A stretch of DNA of 64,000 bases from Hyphomicrobiales bacterium. Lineage in GTDB: Bacteria; Pseudomonadota; Alphaproteobacteria; Rhizobiales; Beijerinckiaceae. This document shows positions 8,232 through 16,410 of the stretch, one piece after another. Within the stretch, counting starts at the first letter, position 1. Each line of letters starts with the position of its first letter. The DNA is taken from assembly GCA_027483945.1 (NCBI GenBank), contig JAIXTM010000009.1:186001-250000 (forward strand). The letters are read 5' to 3'. The notes under the pieces were generated by a model, which saw only the letters and a list, made by a program, of their open reading frames with translations, had not been told where the DNA came from and searched no databases. The translations under genes were made by a program, and so were the position numbers.

Positions 8232-9719
8232 TTAGTGGGCCGGCGCATCGCCGCCGCCGGCCGCCGCGACGACCTCGCTACCGCCTGCGCCTCCCGAGCC
8301 GCCGCCGATCAGCGCGTGCTTGAAATCGGTATGGGCAATCCAGACATCGCGGAGCGCATTGATGGCTGCGACATTGGATAGGATTCGGGCGCGCGCATCG
8401 GTGATCAGTTCCGTCACGTCGATCAGCATGCCGTTGTATTGGAGCAGCGCCTCGTCCTGGATGATCTTGCGCAGCGGCAGCACGTTGTTGATGTACTGCC
8501 GGGCAATATCGTAGGTGCCGCGATAGCTCGTATAGGCCTCGCGTGCTTCGGAGCGGACGTTTACGGCCTTTTCGGCAAGCTTGTTGGCGGCCTGCATGTA
8601 GGTCTGCTCGGCTAAGGCCACCTTGCTCTGCCCGAAATCATAGATCGGGATATCGATCTCCAGTTCGAGGGTGCGGCTGCGGCTCGTCTCGCGTTCGACA
8701 TCGCCGTCGGCAAGAACGTTGCGCTCACGCTCATAGATTCGCCGGCCGAGCAGATCGACGTCGTTGACGAAGCGGGTCGCCTGCGTCAGGCCAAGCGACT
8801 TGGCCAGAAGATCGAGTTCGCCTCGTGCGATCTGGATGTCGATGCGCTTGCCCAGCGCTTCCGCTTCGACCGCTTTGGCTGATTGCAGGCGTGGTAGCGC
8901 AGGCAACGAGGCCGGCAGACGGAACTTGAGTTCGTCGCCCCAAAGACCGAGCTGCCTGACCAGTCGTTCACGCTCCTGGCGCTGCTGGAGACGCGCCTGA
9001 GCGAGTTGGGCGCCGAGTTCGGCGTCAAAGGCGAATTCACGTGCCTGGTCCAGCTTGTTGATACCGCCGGATTCGCCGAGGCGTTTGAAAAGCTGGGTTG
9101 CCGCGTCGGTCGATGACTTCGCTTGCTCGTAGAAGCCGACCTGGGCATTGGCCGCGATGGAGCGGTAATATTGCTTGCGCGTATCCGCGGCGAGCTTCAG
9201 CACCGATTCAGCGGCGCGAAGCTGTGCGTTTTGGAAGCGGTCGCGGGCAATGTCGGCGCGAGCCGGCAAGGTCGCAAGAGCGAACAGGCTGCCGACGATC
9301 TGGCGCTCGATCTCAAGAAACCCCGTGCCCGTGCGCGACGAGATTGCCAGGCGCGGATTGGGCGGGAGGCTCGCCGCCACCATCTGCGCTTCGGCGATGC
9401 CGAGCTCGTTGAAGGCCGCCTGCAGACCGCGGTTATTTAGAAGCGCGATCTGGACCGCGCTGTCGGCCGTCAGAGGTTTTTTCAGAAGCTGATCGACGCG
9501 TTCCTTCGCACTGCCGGCAATGGTGTCATCGGTGATTTTGATGACGTCCTTGTTGAGCTCCCTGTAGGCAATGGCCTGCGCAGTGCCGACGCCGCCATCG
9601 GGCGAGAAGGTCGCGCAGCCGCTAAGAGCCACGGCAACGCCGGCGAGGAGCATGAAGCGGCGAATGGCACCCGGCAAAATCGGGTCAGCGTCTTGAAAGA
9701 CGGAAGCCACGGCGGTCAC
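8232..9719 (-). CDS. TolC-family outer-membrane efflux lipoprotein (CusC/CzcC-like)
   Basis: A 495-aa outer-membrane factor. A lipobox LSGCAT follows a hydrophobic stretch (residues 23-36), and the body contains the two long helical hairpin repeats of TolC proteins (QAAFNELGIAEAQMVAAS; EQTYMQAANKLAEKAVNV). It starts with GTG at 9719, overlapping the upstream lipoprotein's TGA (GTGA), although an in-frame ATG at 9653 would still give the lipobox. No RND pump or membrane-fusion gene is linked, which is notable. It may pair with pumps elsewhere or act with the multicopper oxidase as CopB-like proteins do. Confidence 0.88.
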   Translation of the reverse strand: MTAVASVFQDADPILPGAIRRFMLLAGVAVALSGCATFSPDGGVGTAQAIAYRELNKDVIKITDDTIAGSAKERVDQLLKKPLTADSAVQIALLNNRGLQAAFNELGIAEAQMVAASLPPNPRLAISSRTGTGFLEIERQIVGSLFALATLPARADIARDRFQNAQLRAAESVLKLAADTRKQYYRSIAANAQVGFYEQAKSSTDAATQLFKRLGESGGINKLDQAREFAFDAELGAQLAQARLQQRQERERLVRQLGLWGDELKFRLPASLPALPRLQSAKAVEAEALGKRIDIQIARGELDLLAKSLGLTQATRFVNDVDLLGRRIYERERNVLADGDVERETSRSRTLELEIDIPIYDFGQSKVALAEQTYMQAANKLAEKAVNVRSEAREAYTSYRGTYDIARQYINNVLPLRKIIQDEALLQYNGMLIDVTELITDARARILSNVAAINALRDVWIAHTDFKHALIGGGSGGAGGSEVVAAAGGGDAPAH

Positions 9720-9931
9720 TGTTGAGGCCCTACTCTACGATTCAACTCACGCCAGTTCTTCGGCTCGACTGGACGCATCGAAATGACGCCGGCGGTTACG
9801 CTTCCGTATCCAACGGTTGGAACGCGCTCGCTTGGATCGGCTGGCCGTGCCAGATAACCCGGCACTGGAGCGGCTGAGCAGGCGCCCAGGACGAGGGCCG
9901 AGAGAGAAAAGAGAGTAGCTTTTATGATCAT
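9716..9931 (-). CDS. Small lipoprotein of the copper operon
   Basis: A 71-aa protein with a signal peptide and a lipobox LGAC (LSALVLGACSAAPVPG) followed by a short hydrophilic mature domain (PVEPKNWRELNRRVGPQQ). It is the first gene of the minus-strand copper operon and overlaps the TolC-like gene by GTGA, indicating coupling. Small lipoproteins of this kind often precede multicopper oxidase/TolC pairs in alphaproteobacterial copper clusters. Its function is not known. Confidence 0.75.
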   Translation of the reverse strand: MIIKATLFSLSALVLGACSAAPVPGYLARPADPSERVPTVGYGSVTAGVISMRPVEPKNWRELNRRVGPQQ

Positions 9932-9992
9932 TGCGATTTGCTCGACCCCCGATCTTGTTGGTCTTGGGTAGCAATCTCGTGCAGCTCGCGTC

Positions 9993-10009
9993 CGTTACAA
10001 ATTGTTGCC
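9993..10009. promoter_or_regulatory. Candidate response-regulator box in the divergent copper promoter
   Basis: CGTTACAAATTGTTGCC lies between the divergent lipoprotein and response-regulator genes. Its first half is identical to the half-site CGTTACA of the perfect palindrome at 3090-3106, and the second half keeps TGT. Shared sites at two copper genes suggest a binding site for the adjacent OmpR-type regulator. This is an inference from two sites only. Confidence 0.4.
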
Positions 10010-10105
10010 AAGTCTCTCATGCGTGGAAGGCAGCCGGACGCTATGGTGCGGCCATGGTCAGCGTGCTCTGCACGCGAGACTTATCGTCTTGGAGGGACAT
10101 CCGTC

Positions 10106-10867
10106 GTGGGTGAGCTGCCTGCCCCAGCTCTCGTCGATGATCACGGCCACGTGCTCGTCGTCGACGACGATCCGCAGATCCGCTTGCTCGTCGCGCGGTT
10201 CCTGCAGCGGCACGGCTACCAGGTTACTGCCGCACCGGACGGTCACGTCATGCGCGATGTGCTGGCCCATGCGCGGATCGACCTCGTCATCCTCGATGTG
10301 ATGCTGCCGGGGCGCTCCGGCGTCGATCTGTGCCGGGACATCAGGGTCGCGTCGCAGGTGCCGATCGTCATGCTCACCGCCCGCAGCGAGGAGAGCGACC
10401 GGATCATGGGACTGGAGGTCGGCGCCGACGATTACGTCGTGAAGCCGTTCAGCCCGCGCGAGCTTCTGGCGCGGGTGCGCGCCGTGCTCCGCCGGTCGCG
10501 AGCGCGGCAGGGCCTGGACGCCCTCCGGCCGCCTGAAACCATTACCTTCGACGGCTGGACGGTCGATCTGCGCCGGCGCGAGCTGCAATCGCCGTCGGGG
10601 ACACTCATCGATCTGTCGACCGGCGAGTTCGACCTGCTCGTCGCCTTTGTCGAGCATGCCGGCCGCGTGCTGTCGCGCGACGCCCTGATGCAGTTCGCCA
10701 AGACCCGCAGCTCCGATCCCTTCGATCGGACGATCGACGTCCAGATCAGCCGCCTTCGGCGCAAGCTCGAGGTCGAGGCGAGCGGCGCGCAACTCATCAA
10801 GACGGTGCGCGGCGCCGGGTACGTCTTTACTGCTACGACCAGAACGCGCGAGGAGCAGTCGGCGTGA
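10106..10867 (+). CDS. OmpR/PhoB-family response regulator (CopR/CusR-like)
   Basis: A receiver domain (acidic DDD after HVLVVDDDPQ, phosphoacceptor Asp in LVILDVMLPG, Thr/Lys motifs MLTARS and KPFS) is joined to a winged-helix OmpR DNA-binding domain (SRLRRKLE, TVRGAGYVF). The GTG at 10106 is preferred: GGAGGG lies nine bases upstream and the receiver begins shortly after. The longer frame from 9938 gives unconserved residues. The stop overlaps the start of the sensor kinase. It probably activates the divergent copper operon and perhaps the Cys-rich copper protein. Confidence 0.9.
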   Translation: MGELPAPALVDDHGHVLVVDDDPQIRLLVARFLQRHGYQVTAAPDGHVMRDVLAHARIDLVILDVMLPGRSGVDLCRDIRVASQVPIVMLTARSEESDRIMGLEVGADDYVVKPFSPRELLARVRAVLRRSRARQGLDALRPPETITFDGWTVDLRRRELQSPSGTLIDLSTGEFDLLVAFVEHAGRVLSRDALMQFAKTRSSDPFDRTIDVQISRLRRKLEVEASGAQLIKTVRGAGYVFTATTRTREEQSA

Positions 10868-12339
10868 CCCTCCCGCTCAGGCGCCTCGTTCCGGACACGG
10901 TCGCGAGCCGCGCGATCTTGATCCTCATTGTCGCGCTGCTGGCCTTCCATCTGGTCGGCTATTGGGCCTACCGCGTCGGCGTCGAGAGCATGGCGGCAGC
11001 CCAGCGCGACCAGGCGCTGGCCGAGCGCATCGTGTCGATTAAACGCGCGATCGCAGGCATCCCGCTGGAGCCCGAGCGCGACCGCGCCGCGCACGACCTG
11101 TCGAGCGCGAGTCTCGAGGTGCACTGGGGCAAGGTGAGCCTCGTCCTTGGCTCGGCGCCAGCGACGGCCCGCACGAGCGACATGGAGGCGCGGCTCAAGA
11201 AGCTGGTGCCGGATCTCGCCGCCGAGTCGTTCCGCGTCGGCTTTGCAGACGACGGGGCGCTGGGGTCGGGCGAGGCGGATGCCTATCGCCATATGATGCT
11301 GGTCTCCGTCCGGCTCGATGACGGTTCCTGGGTCAACTTCTCCGCGACGGCCTTCCGCTCCGCGCAGCACGGCGATTACAGCGTGCTCGCGATCACCCTC
11401 TGCTTCGGCGTCGCGATCATCGTGGTCGCTGTCCTGCTTCTGCGCTGGGCAACGCGCCCGCTGCGCGACCTGGCGGTCGCGGCGGAGCGGTTCAGCCTTG
11501 ACCAGACGCCGCAGCCACTGGAGGAAACCGGTCCGGCCGAAGTGCGCCGCGCCGCGCGGGCCTTCAACACGATGCGCGAGCGTATCCGGCATCTGGTCGG
11601 CGAGCGCATGCAGGCGCTGGCGGCCGTCTCGCACGATCTGCGCACGCCGATCACGCGACTGCGCTTGCGCTCCGAGTTGCTCGACGACGCGGCGACGCGC
11701 GACCTCATCGACGCCGATCTTGGCGAAATGGAAGGGATGATCGATTCCACGCTCGAGTTCCTGCGGGGTGGCGCCTCGAGCGAGCCGGCGCGTCCCATCG
11801 ACCTTGTCTCCGTGCTGGAAACGATTGTCGACGATCACGCTGACCGGGGCCGGCAGATCTCGCTGCGCGGCATCGGCCATGCCAGAGTCATGGGGCAATT
11901 GCTGGCGCTAAAGCGGGCATTCTGGAATCTGATCGGCAATGCCGTCGCCTATGCGGACCATGTGGAGGTGACGGTCGTCGAGGATGGTGGGGCATTGCGC
12001 ATCGTGATCGCTGATGACGGCCCCGGTATTCCGCAGGCCGATTTGGAGAGGGTCTTCGAGCCCTTCGTAAGGTTGGAGGAATCCCGTGGCCGCGAGACGG
12101 GTGGCTCGGGTCTGGGCCTGACGATCGCCCGCGCGATCGTTCTCTCGCACTTCGGAACGATCGGCCTCACCAATCGGCCCGAAGGAGGGCTCAAGGTCAC
12201 GGTCGCGTTGCCCCTTCTCAGGGATCAAAGCGTGGAGTTTGAAGCTTCACCGCGCTCGGCTCAGACGCCAAGCGTCGCGCATAGCAACATCAAGGAATGC
12301 GTGGGTTGCCGCTCCGTACCTTTGAAAGGGGCTGAGTAA
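10864..12339 (+). CDS. Membrane sensor histidine kinase (CopS/CusS-like)
   Basis: A 491-aa kinase. TM1 (about 15-37, ILILIVALLAFHLVGYWAY) and TM2 (about 178-198) flank a periplasmic sensor of ~140 residues. A HAMP domain (RWATRPLRDLAVAAERF), the H-box AVSHDLRTPITRLR and a HATPase domain with N-box NLIGNAVAYA, G1 DDGPGIP and G2 GSGLGLTIAR follow. The start overlaps the stop of the response regulator by 4 bp. It probably senses periplasmic copper, given the neighbouring operon, although no obvious His/Met-rich patch appears in the periplasmic loop. The last ~35 residues are a non-conserved tail. Confidence 0.9.
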   Translation: MTLPLRRLVPDTVASRAILILIVALLAFHLVGYWAYRVGVESMAAAQRDQALAERIVSIKRAIAGIPLEPERDRAAHDLSSASLEVHWGKVSLVLGSAPATARTSDMEARLKKLVPDLAAESFRVGFADDGALGSGEADAYRHMMLVSVRLDDGSWVNFSATAFRSAQHGDYSVLAITLCFGVAIIVVAVLLLRWATRPLRDLAVAAERFSLDQTPQPLEETGPAEVRRAARAFNTMRERIRHLVGERMQALAAVSHDLRTPITRLRLRSELLDDAATRDLIDADLGEMEGMIDSTLEFLRGGASSEPARPIDLVSVLETIVDDHADRGRQISLRGIGHARVMGQLLALKRAFWNLIGNAVAYADHVEVTVVEDGGALRIVIADDGPGIPQADLERVFEPFVRLEESRGRETGGSGLGLTIARAIVLSHFGTIGLTNRPEGGLKVTVALPLLRDQSVEFEASPRSAQTPSVAHSNIKECVGCRSVPLKGAE

Positions 12340-12416
12340 AGCAGAGGAGCTGAATATTGCCGCTCCCGCGCAAGGTTGTTTATTCGATTTTTGATGACGT
12401 ATGAACTGGGAACGCC

Positions 12417-13343
12417 ATGGAGTTGAAGGACTTACGTCTGATCGTGAGTGTCGCCGAGGCGCACAGTTTTGTTCGTGCGGCGACGCAGATGGGGCTCGAT
12501 CGCTCGGCGATCAGCCGGCGGATTCGTGCTGTTGAGGAGGCGTTGGGCGTTTCCCTCTTCCAGAGGCTGCGTACAGGCGTGTGTCTGACCGATGCGGGAA
12601 GGCAGTTCCTGGGCGACCTGCGTCAAGTGCTTGATCAACTCGACGAAGCAGTTCGAGCGGCGGCCGCAGCCGGCACGGGCAAGCTCGGCCGCGTGCGGAT
12701 CGGGATCGTGGCTTCCATTGCGTCGAGCTTCGTGAACGAGTTGCTGCGGAACTGGCTCAACGCGCATCCCGAGGTCGCGCTCGATATCTATGAAGGCGAC
12801 GCGCGCCGGCATATCGCGGCGATCATCGGCCGCGCGCTCGACGTCGCGTTTGTGCTCGGAGCGCCAGAAGCGCCGACATGCGACGTCGAGACGATCTGGA
12901 CCGAGCCTTTGTTCGTCGCCCTGCCGCGGTCCAGTTGCCTCTCTGCTCATCATGAGATCGGCTGGGCCGAGCTTGTTTCCGAGCGCTTCATCGTCAGCCA
13001 GGCCGATCCCGGCCCTGATTTCCACGACTACATCATCCGGCATCTGTCGACAGCGGGCGTACGCCCGTCGGTCGAGCGTCTCGCTGTTGGACGCGACACA
13101 CTCCTGGCGCTGGTGGGATTAGGACGCGGCGCGACGCTGATCGGCTCCGCGGCAGCGTCGGTCAGCTATCCAGGCGTGAGCGTCCTTCCCATGCGTGATG
13201 CAGCCATGCCGTTCAGCGCGGTCTGGCTCGCCGACAACGACAACCCAGCGCTCAGGTGTTTGTTGAGCGCGGCGCGCGTGCAGGCGAGGACATGGTCGGA
13301 ACGGTGCGCCTTGCTTTCGCGAAGGCCCGATCCGCTGCCATGA
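12417..13343 (+). CDS. LysR-family transcriptional regulator
   Basis: A 308-aa LTTR with an N-terminal winged HTH (VRAATQMGLDRSAISRRIRAVEEALGVSLF) and a periplasmic-binding-protein-like effector domain (RIGIVASIASSFVNELL, DVAFVLG, LVGLGRGATLIG). Genes of this type are usual beside the trbI end of Trb clusters in alphaproteobacterial ICEs, so it may control transfer genes, but this is inference. Its 3' end overlaps the convergent DUF2274 gene by 92 bp. The ligand is unknown. Confidence 0.88.
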   Translation: MELKDLRLIVSVAEAHSFVRAATQMGLDRSAISRRIRAVEEALGVSLFQRLRTGVCLTDAGRQFLGDLRQVLDQLDEAVRAAAAAGTGKLGRVRIGIVASIASSFVNELLRNWLNAHPEVALDIYEGDARRHIAAIIGRALDVAFVLGAPEAPTCDVETIWTEPLFVALPRSSCLSAHHEIGWAELVSERFIVSQADPGPDFHDYIIRHLSTAGVRPSVERLAVGRDTLLALVGLGRGATLIGSAAASVSYPGVSVLPMRDAAMPFSAVWLADNDNPALRCLLSAARVQARTWSERCALLSRRPDPLP

Positions 13344-13509
13344 ACCGTCCGAGCATCGGCACGATCAGCTTGGTAGGCTCAACGATCTGCCCGGTCTGAG
13401 CTGCAAGCGCATCGGCATAGGCGACAAGGTCCCGGTGAAGCGGCGCCGGCAGTTCGACCGTGACCCGGACAGGCTTGTCGTCATCAAGGGCAGCGATCTT
13501 CAGCTTCAT
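13252..13509 (-). CDS. DUF2274 domain protein
   Basis: An 85-aa protein beginning MKLKIAALDDDKPVRVTVEL with the DUF2274 core LPAPLHRDLVAYADALAAQ and IVPMLGRFMAADRAF. DUF2274 genes follow trbI in many alphaproteobacterial Trb operons; the fold looks like a small ribbon-helix-helix protein. It starts just after trbI (13521) and its last 30 codons overlap the convergent LysR gene. A DNA-binding or regulatory role is inferred from family placement. Confidence 0.85.
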   Translation of the reverse strand: MKLKIAALDDDKPVRVTVELPAPLHRDLVAYADALAAQTGQIVEPTKLIVPMLGRFMAADRAFAKARRTVPTMSSPARAPRSTNT

Positions 13510-13520
13510 GAGTTTTCTCC

Positions 13521-14729
13521 TCAACCGTGCCAAGGCTCGAGCACAAGATCGCGGGTCACGATCACGCGCACCGGAAAGCCTGGCCGGATCGTCAATGTCG
13601 GACGGATATCGAGCGACCGGCCGACCAGTTGGCGGCCGACCTGATTGACGCCGTCGGAGGAGCCACGCCGTAGCGCCTGGATGAGTTGATCCTCGCCGTT
13701 GCCGGCGCCAGCCTGCGATCCGATGCTGAGCAAGGTGGAGATGAAGGCTGCGCGGAAGACCTGCCCCCAATGGTTGTCGACCTCGTCCTCAAGCCCGGCA
13801 TAGCCGGACGGATCAGCACCGAGCTGCCGCTCCAGCACGATCGAGCGGCCGTTCGGCAGGATGAGCCGGGTCCAGACGAGAAGCGCCCGGCTTTGGCCGA
13901 ATGTCGTCTGTGCATCATACTGGCCGATCAGGCGCGAGCCCTGCGGAATGAGCAGGGTGCGCCCAGTCGGGCCATCATAGACGTGCTCAGTGACCTGGGC
14001 CGTGACCTGTCCCGGCAGGTCGGAGCGCAGTCCCGTCATCAGCGCCGCTGCAATCACCGCACCGGCCTGGACGATGTGAGGGCTTGCCGGCGCCTGCACC
14101 CGCTCGGCGCTGACCGTTCGCCGATCGACAGGACCGTTGAGGAAGGCAAGACGCCGCTCGCCTTCGCTCGGCTGCGCCTGACCACCTATTCCCGGCACGC
14201 CAAATGGGTTGATGGGATTGGGGCTCTCCGTCTGCGTCGGCGAAGCCGGGGCGGACGCGCTGCCTTTTGTCTCGGCCACGAAGAGGCGGCTGGCGCGGGC
14301 GGCCTCCATTTCTTGCGCGATGCGCCGCTGCTCCTCGGCAAGACGCTGCGCCTCGAAATCGGGAAGCGCTGACTGGGGGGCTCCAGGCATCGGCGGCGGC
14401 TGAACGCCCGCTTTGTGCATCGGCCGACCAAGATCTCCTGGCAATGGCGGGCCAAGCTTCGGCACGCCAGAATAGTCGCTTGGCAGCCGTGCGAGCCCGT
14501 CGGCTGTGGTCTTACTCTCGGTATTGTAGAGTTCCTGAGGCGCATAAGGCTTCGTGGGCTGGAGCGCCCAGATCAAGGCACCACCGAGCACGAGAGAGAA
14601 TCCACCGCCCAGCGTCGCGAGCGCCTTTCGCGAGAGACGCACGACACGTGGCCGCTCTGGCCGCAGACGCAGCTCCTCCAGGCCGATCGGGCGTGATGAC
14701 TCGCCGGCGTTCGGCGATTGCGCGCTCAT
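13521..14729 (-). CDS. trbI: Conjugal transfer protein TrbI (VirB10-like)
   Basis: A 402-aa VirB10/TrbI protein that spans the envelope and couples inner-membrane energy to the outer-membrane pore. A short cytosolic N-terminus is followed by one TM (ALATLGGGFSLVLGGALIWAL, about 38-58) and a Pro-rich periplasmic linker. The conserved C-terminal barrel has motifs VIAAALMTGLRSDLPGQ, LIPQGSRLIGQYD, LPNGRSIVLER and GFPVRVIVTRDLVL. Its ATG overlaps the trbG stop (ATGA). Confidence 0.95.
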   Translation of the reverse strand: MSAQSPNAGESSRPIGLEELRLRPERPRVVRLSRKALATLGGGFSLVLGGALIWALQPTKPYAPQELYNTESKTTADGLARLPSDYSGVPKLGPPLPGDLGRPMHKAGVQPPPMPGAPQSALPDFEAQRLAEEQRRIAQEMEAARASRLFVAETKGSASAPASPTQTESPNPINPFGVPGIGGQAQPSEGERRLAFLNGPVDRRTVSAERVQAPASPHIVQAGAVIAAALMTGLRSDLPGQVTAQVTEHVYDGPTGRTLLIPQGSRLIGQYDAQTTFGQSRALLVWTRLILPNGRSIVLERQLGADPSGYAGLEDEVDNHWGQVFRAAFISTLLSIGSQAGAGNGEDQLIQALRRGSSDGVNQVGRQLVGRSLDIRPTLTIRPGFPVRVIVTRDLVLEPWHG

Positions 14730-15727
14730 GAGGAAGGCCTTCCATCAGTGCGTACGATGCGCACGCGGCGCTGCTTGTCGCCGCCCAGCCGCAGTTCGGC
14801 GCCACCAAAGAGGCGATCGACGACCATGTAGCGGCCGCGGATGCGATAGTTCACAAGATGAGCGTCGCCCGCCGATCCGATGATCCAAAGTGGCGGCATC
14901 TCGCCTTGGCTGATCCCGGACGGAAACTCGATGAACACCTGTTTGCTATCGTCAAAAGCGCGGACCGGCCGCCAGGCCGGGTTGTCGCCTTCGATTCGGT
15001 AGCGGAAATTTAGGTTCTCGATCGAGGGCAGGGGCGACGTCGCGACGGGTTGCACGCCTGCCGCGTCCGCGTTGCGTTGGCGAAGCGCGATGAGTTGATC
15101 CTGCGGATACGACCAGGACACGCTCGCCATATAGGTCTTGTCGGCCGAGCGAAGCTCGAGGTGGTAAGTTCGGCGGTCGGTGTTGATGACGAGGTTGGTC
15201 TGAAGGTCTGGCCGGGTCGGCTTGACGAGGATATGGACCCGCGCCGTCGCGCCCGTGCCGCTCACGGTGTCGCCGATGATCCAGCGCACCGTATCCCCCG
15301 CTGCAACGGGGCCTGAGCCGACCAATTGCTCGCCGGCCTGCAGCGCGATGTCGGTGACTTGTCCAGGCGCGGCATAGACCTGATACAGCGCGCCTTCGGC
15401 GTAAGGGTAGACCTGAACGGCATTGAAGAAGCCCGAGCGAAACGGCTGCACGCGCGCCGCTCCATTAGCCTGCTCGACGCGGGCACGCGGGTCGGATGGC
15501 TCAGGCGGCAGGCTCTTGCCGACGGGAACGCGCTTTAGCTGCCCTGGAAGCGGCATCGGCGTTGGGATCTGCACGATCTCAACCGGCTTGGGGGGCTCGG
15601 CCGCGAGCACGGCCGGCTGAGGCGCCGCGGCCTCGTCATAGGTGATCTCGGGCGGCGTCCAAGTGGTCGAGCAGGCGGCGAGCAGCATCGACGCCAAGAG
15701 AATGAGCGGGAGGGTCTGGCGTCGCAT
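14726..15727 (-). CDS. trbG: P-type conjugative transfer protein TrbG (VirB9-like)
   Basis: An outer-membrane-associated VirB9 homologue of 333 aa. The signal peptide ends in a lipobox (LLASMLLAACSTTW), so the protein is probably a lipoprotein. The VirB9 domain carries YPYAEGALYQVYAAPGQVTDIALQ, TNLVINTDRRTYHLEL and the C-terminal VFIEFPSGI and NYRIRGRYMVVDRLF. The ATG at 15727 overlaps the trbF stop by one base; an upstream in-frame start at 15748 would lie within trbF and spoil the signal peptide. Confidence 0.94.
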   Translation of the reverse strand: MRRQTLPLILLASMLLAACSTTWTPPEITYDEAAAPQPAVLAAEPPKPVEIVQIPTPMPLPGQLKRVPVGKSLPPEPSDPRARVEQANGAARVQPFRSGFFNAVQVYPYAEGALYQVYAAPGQVTDIALQAGEQLVGSGPVAAGDTVRWIIGDTVSGTGATARVHILVKPTRPDLQTNLVINTDRRTYHLELRSADKTYMASVSWSYPQDQLIALRQRNADAAGVQPVATSPLPSIENLNFRYRIEGDNPAWRPVRAFDDSKQVFIEFPSGISQGEMPPLWIIGSAGDAHLVNYRIRGRYMVVDRLFGGAELRLGGDKQRRVRIVRTDGRPSS

Positions 15728-16410
15728 TAGCCGAGTTCCTTGGACCAATTGAGGGCGTGAACGTAGATGCCGAGCGGGTTCTTGCGCAGCCGCTCGGCCT
15801 CGCGGGGAGGCTGGATCGTGATGGTGAGAATGGCGGTCCAGCGTTCGGTCGCTGCGAGCGCGCCGTCGACGTAACGCCGCTCCGTCCAGGCGACCCGGAA
15901 CGAGTCTGGCGAGGCGCGAATGACCGACGAGACCTCGACGGCGCGCTGTTCCTTGCCGACCTTGTCGAACGGCTCGCTGGCTCTCGCATGATCATTAAGC
16001 GCCGCCGCGCCGCGATCGGTCGTGTAGTCGTAAGCGCGCAGCCACGATTGACGCAGGACAACAGGATCGGCGGGAATGGCGCGCGTTCCTTCGATAAAGC
16101 GGGCCAAATGCCAGGCAATCTGCGGATCGGTCGGGCCGTACTCGGCATCGGCAGGGGCGACGACCTGCGCCTGGCCAATCCGGTCGACCTGCACAATCCA
16201 CGGCACAATCGCGCCTGAGGTCGATTGCCGGACGAGAGCGGCGGCAAGGCCGGCAGACAGGATCAGCGAGCCGAACGCCATCAGCCGCCAATTGCGGGCC
16301 TGCACGCGGGCGGAGCCGATCCGGTCGTCCCAGACCTGAGCCGCGCGCTGGTAAGGTGTCTCGGGCTCGGGCGTGCGGCCGTAGCGGATAGAGGGTCGCT
16401 TGAAGATCAT
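15727..16410 (-). CDS. trbF: Conjugal transfer protein TrbF (VirB8-like)
   Basis: A 227-aa VirB8-type inner-membrane assembly factor. It has a cytosolic N-terminus (RTPEPETPYQRAAQVWDDRIG), one TM (MAFGSLILSAGLAAALV) and a periplasmic NTF2-like domain (IAWHLARFIEGTRAIPADPVVLRQSW; VAWTERRYVDG). The C-terminus has PLGIYVHALNWSKEL, typical of TrbF. It overlaps trbL (start side) and trbG (stop side) in a tight operon. Confidence 0.94.
   Translation of the reverse strand: MIFKRPSIRYGRTPEPETPYQRAAQVWDDRIGSARVQARNWRLMAFGSLILSAGLAAALVRQSTSGAIVPWIVQVDRIGQAQVVAPADAEYGPTDPQIAWHLARFIEGTRAIPADPVVLRQSWLRAYDYTTDRGAAALNDHARASEPFDKVGKEQRAVEVSSVIRASPDSFRVAWTERRYVDGALAATERWTAILTITIQPPREAERLRKNPLGIYVHALNWSKELG

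Noticed and set aside
10432-11898. 488-codon minus-strand frame over the two-component genes
   Set aside because: Antisense to a recognisable histidine kinase and response regulator.
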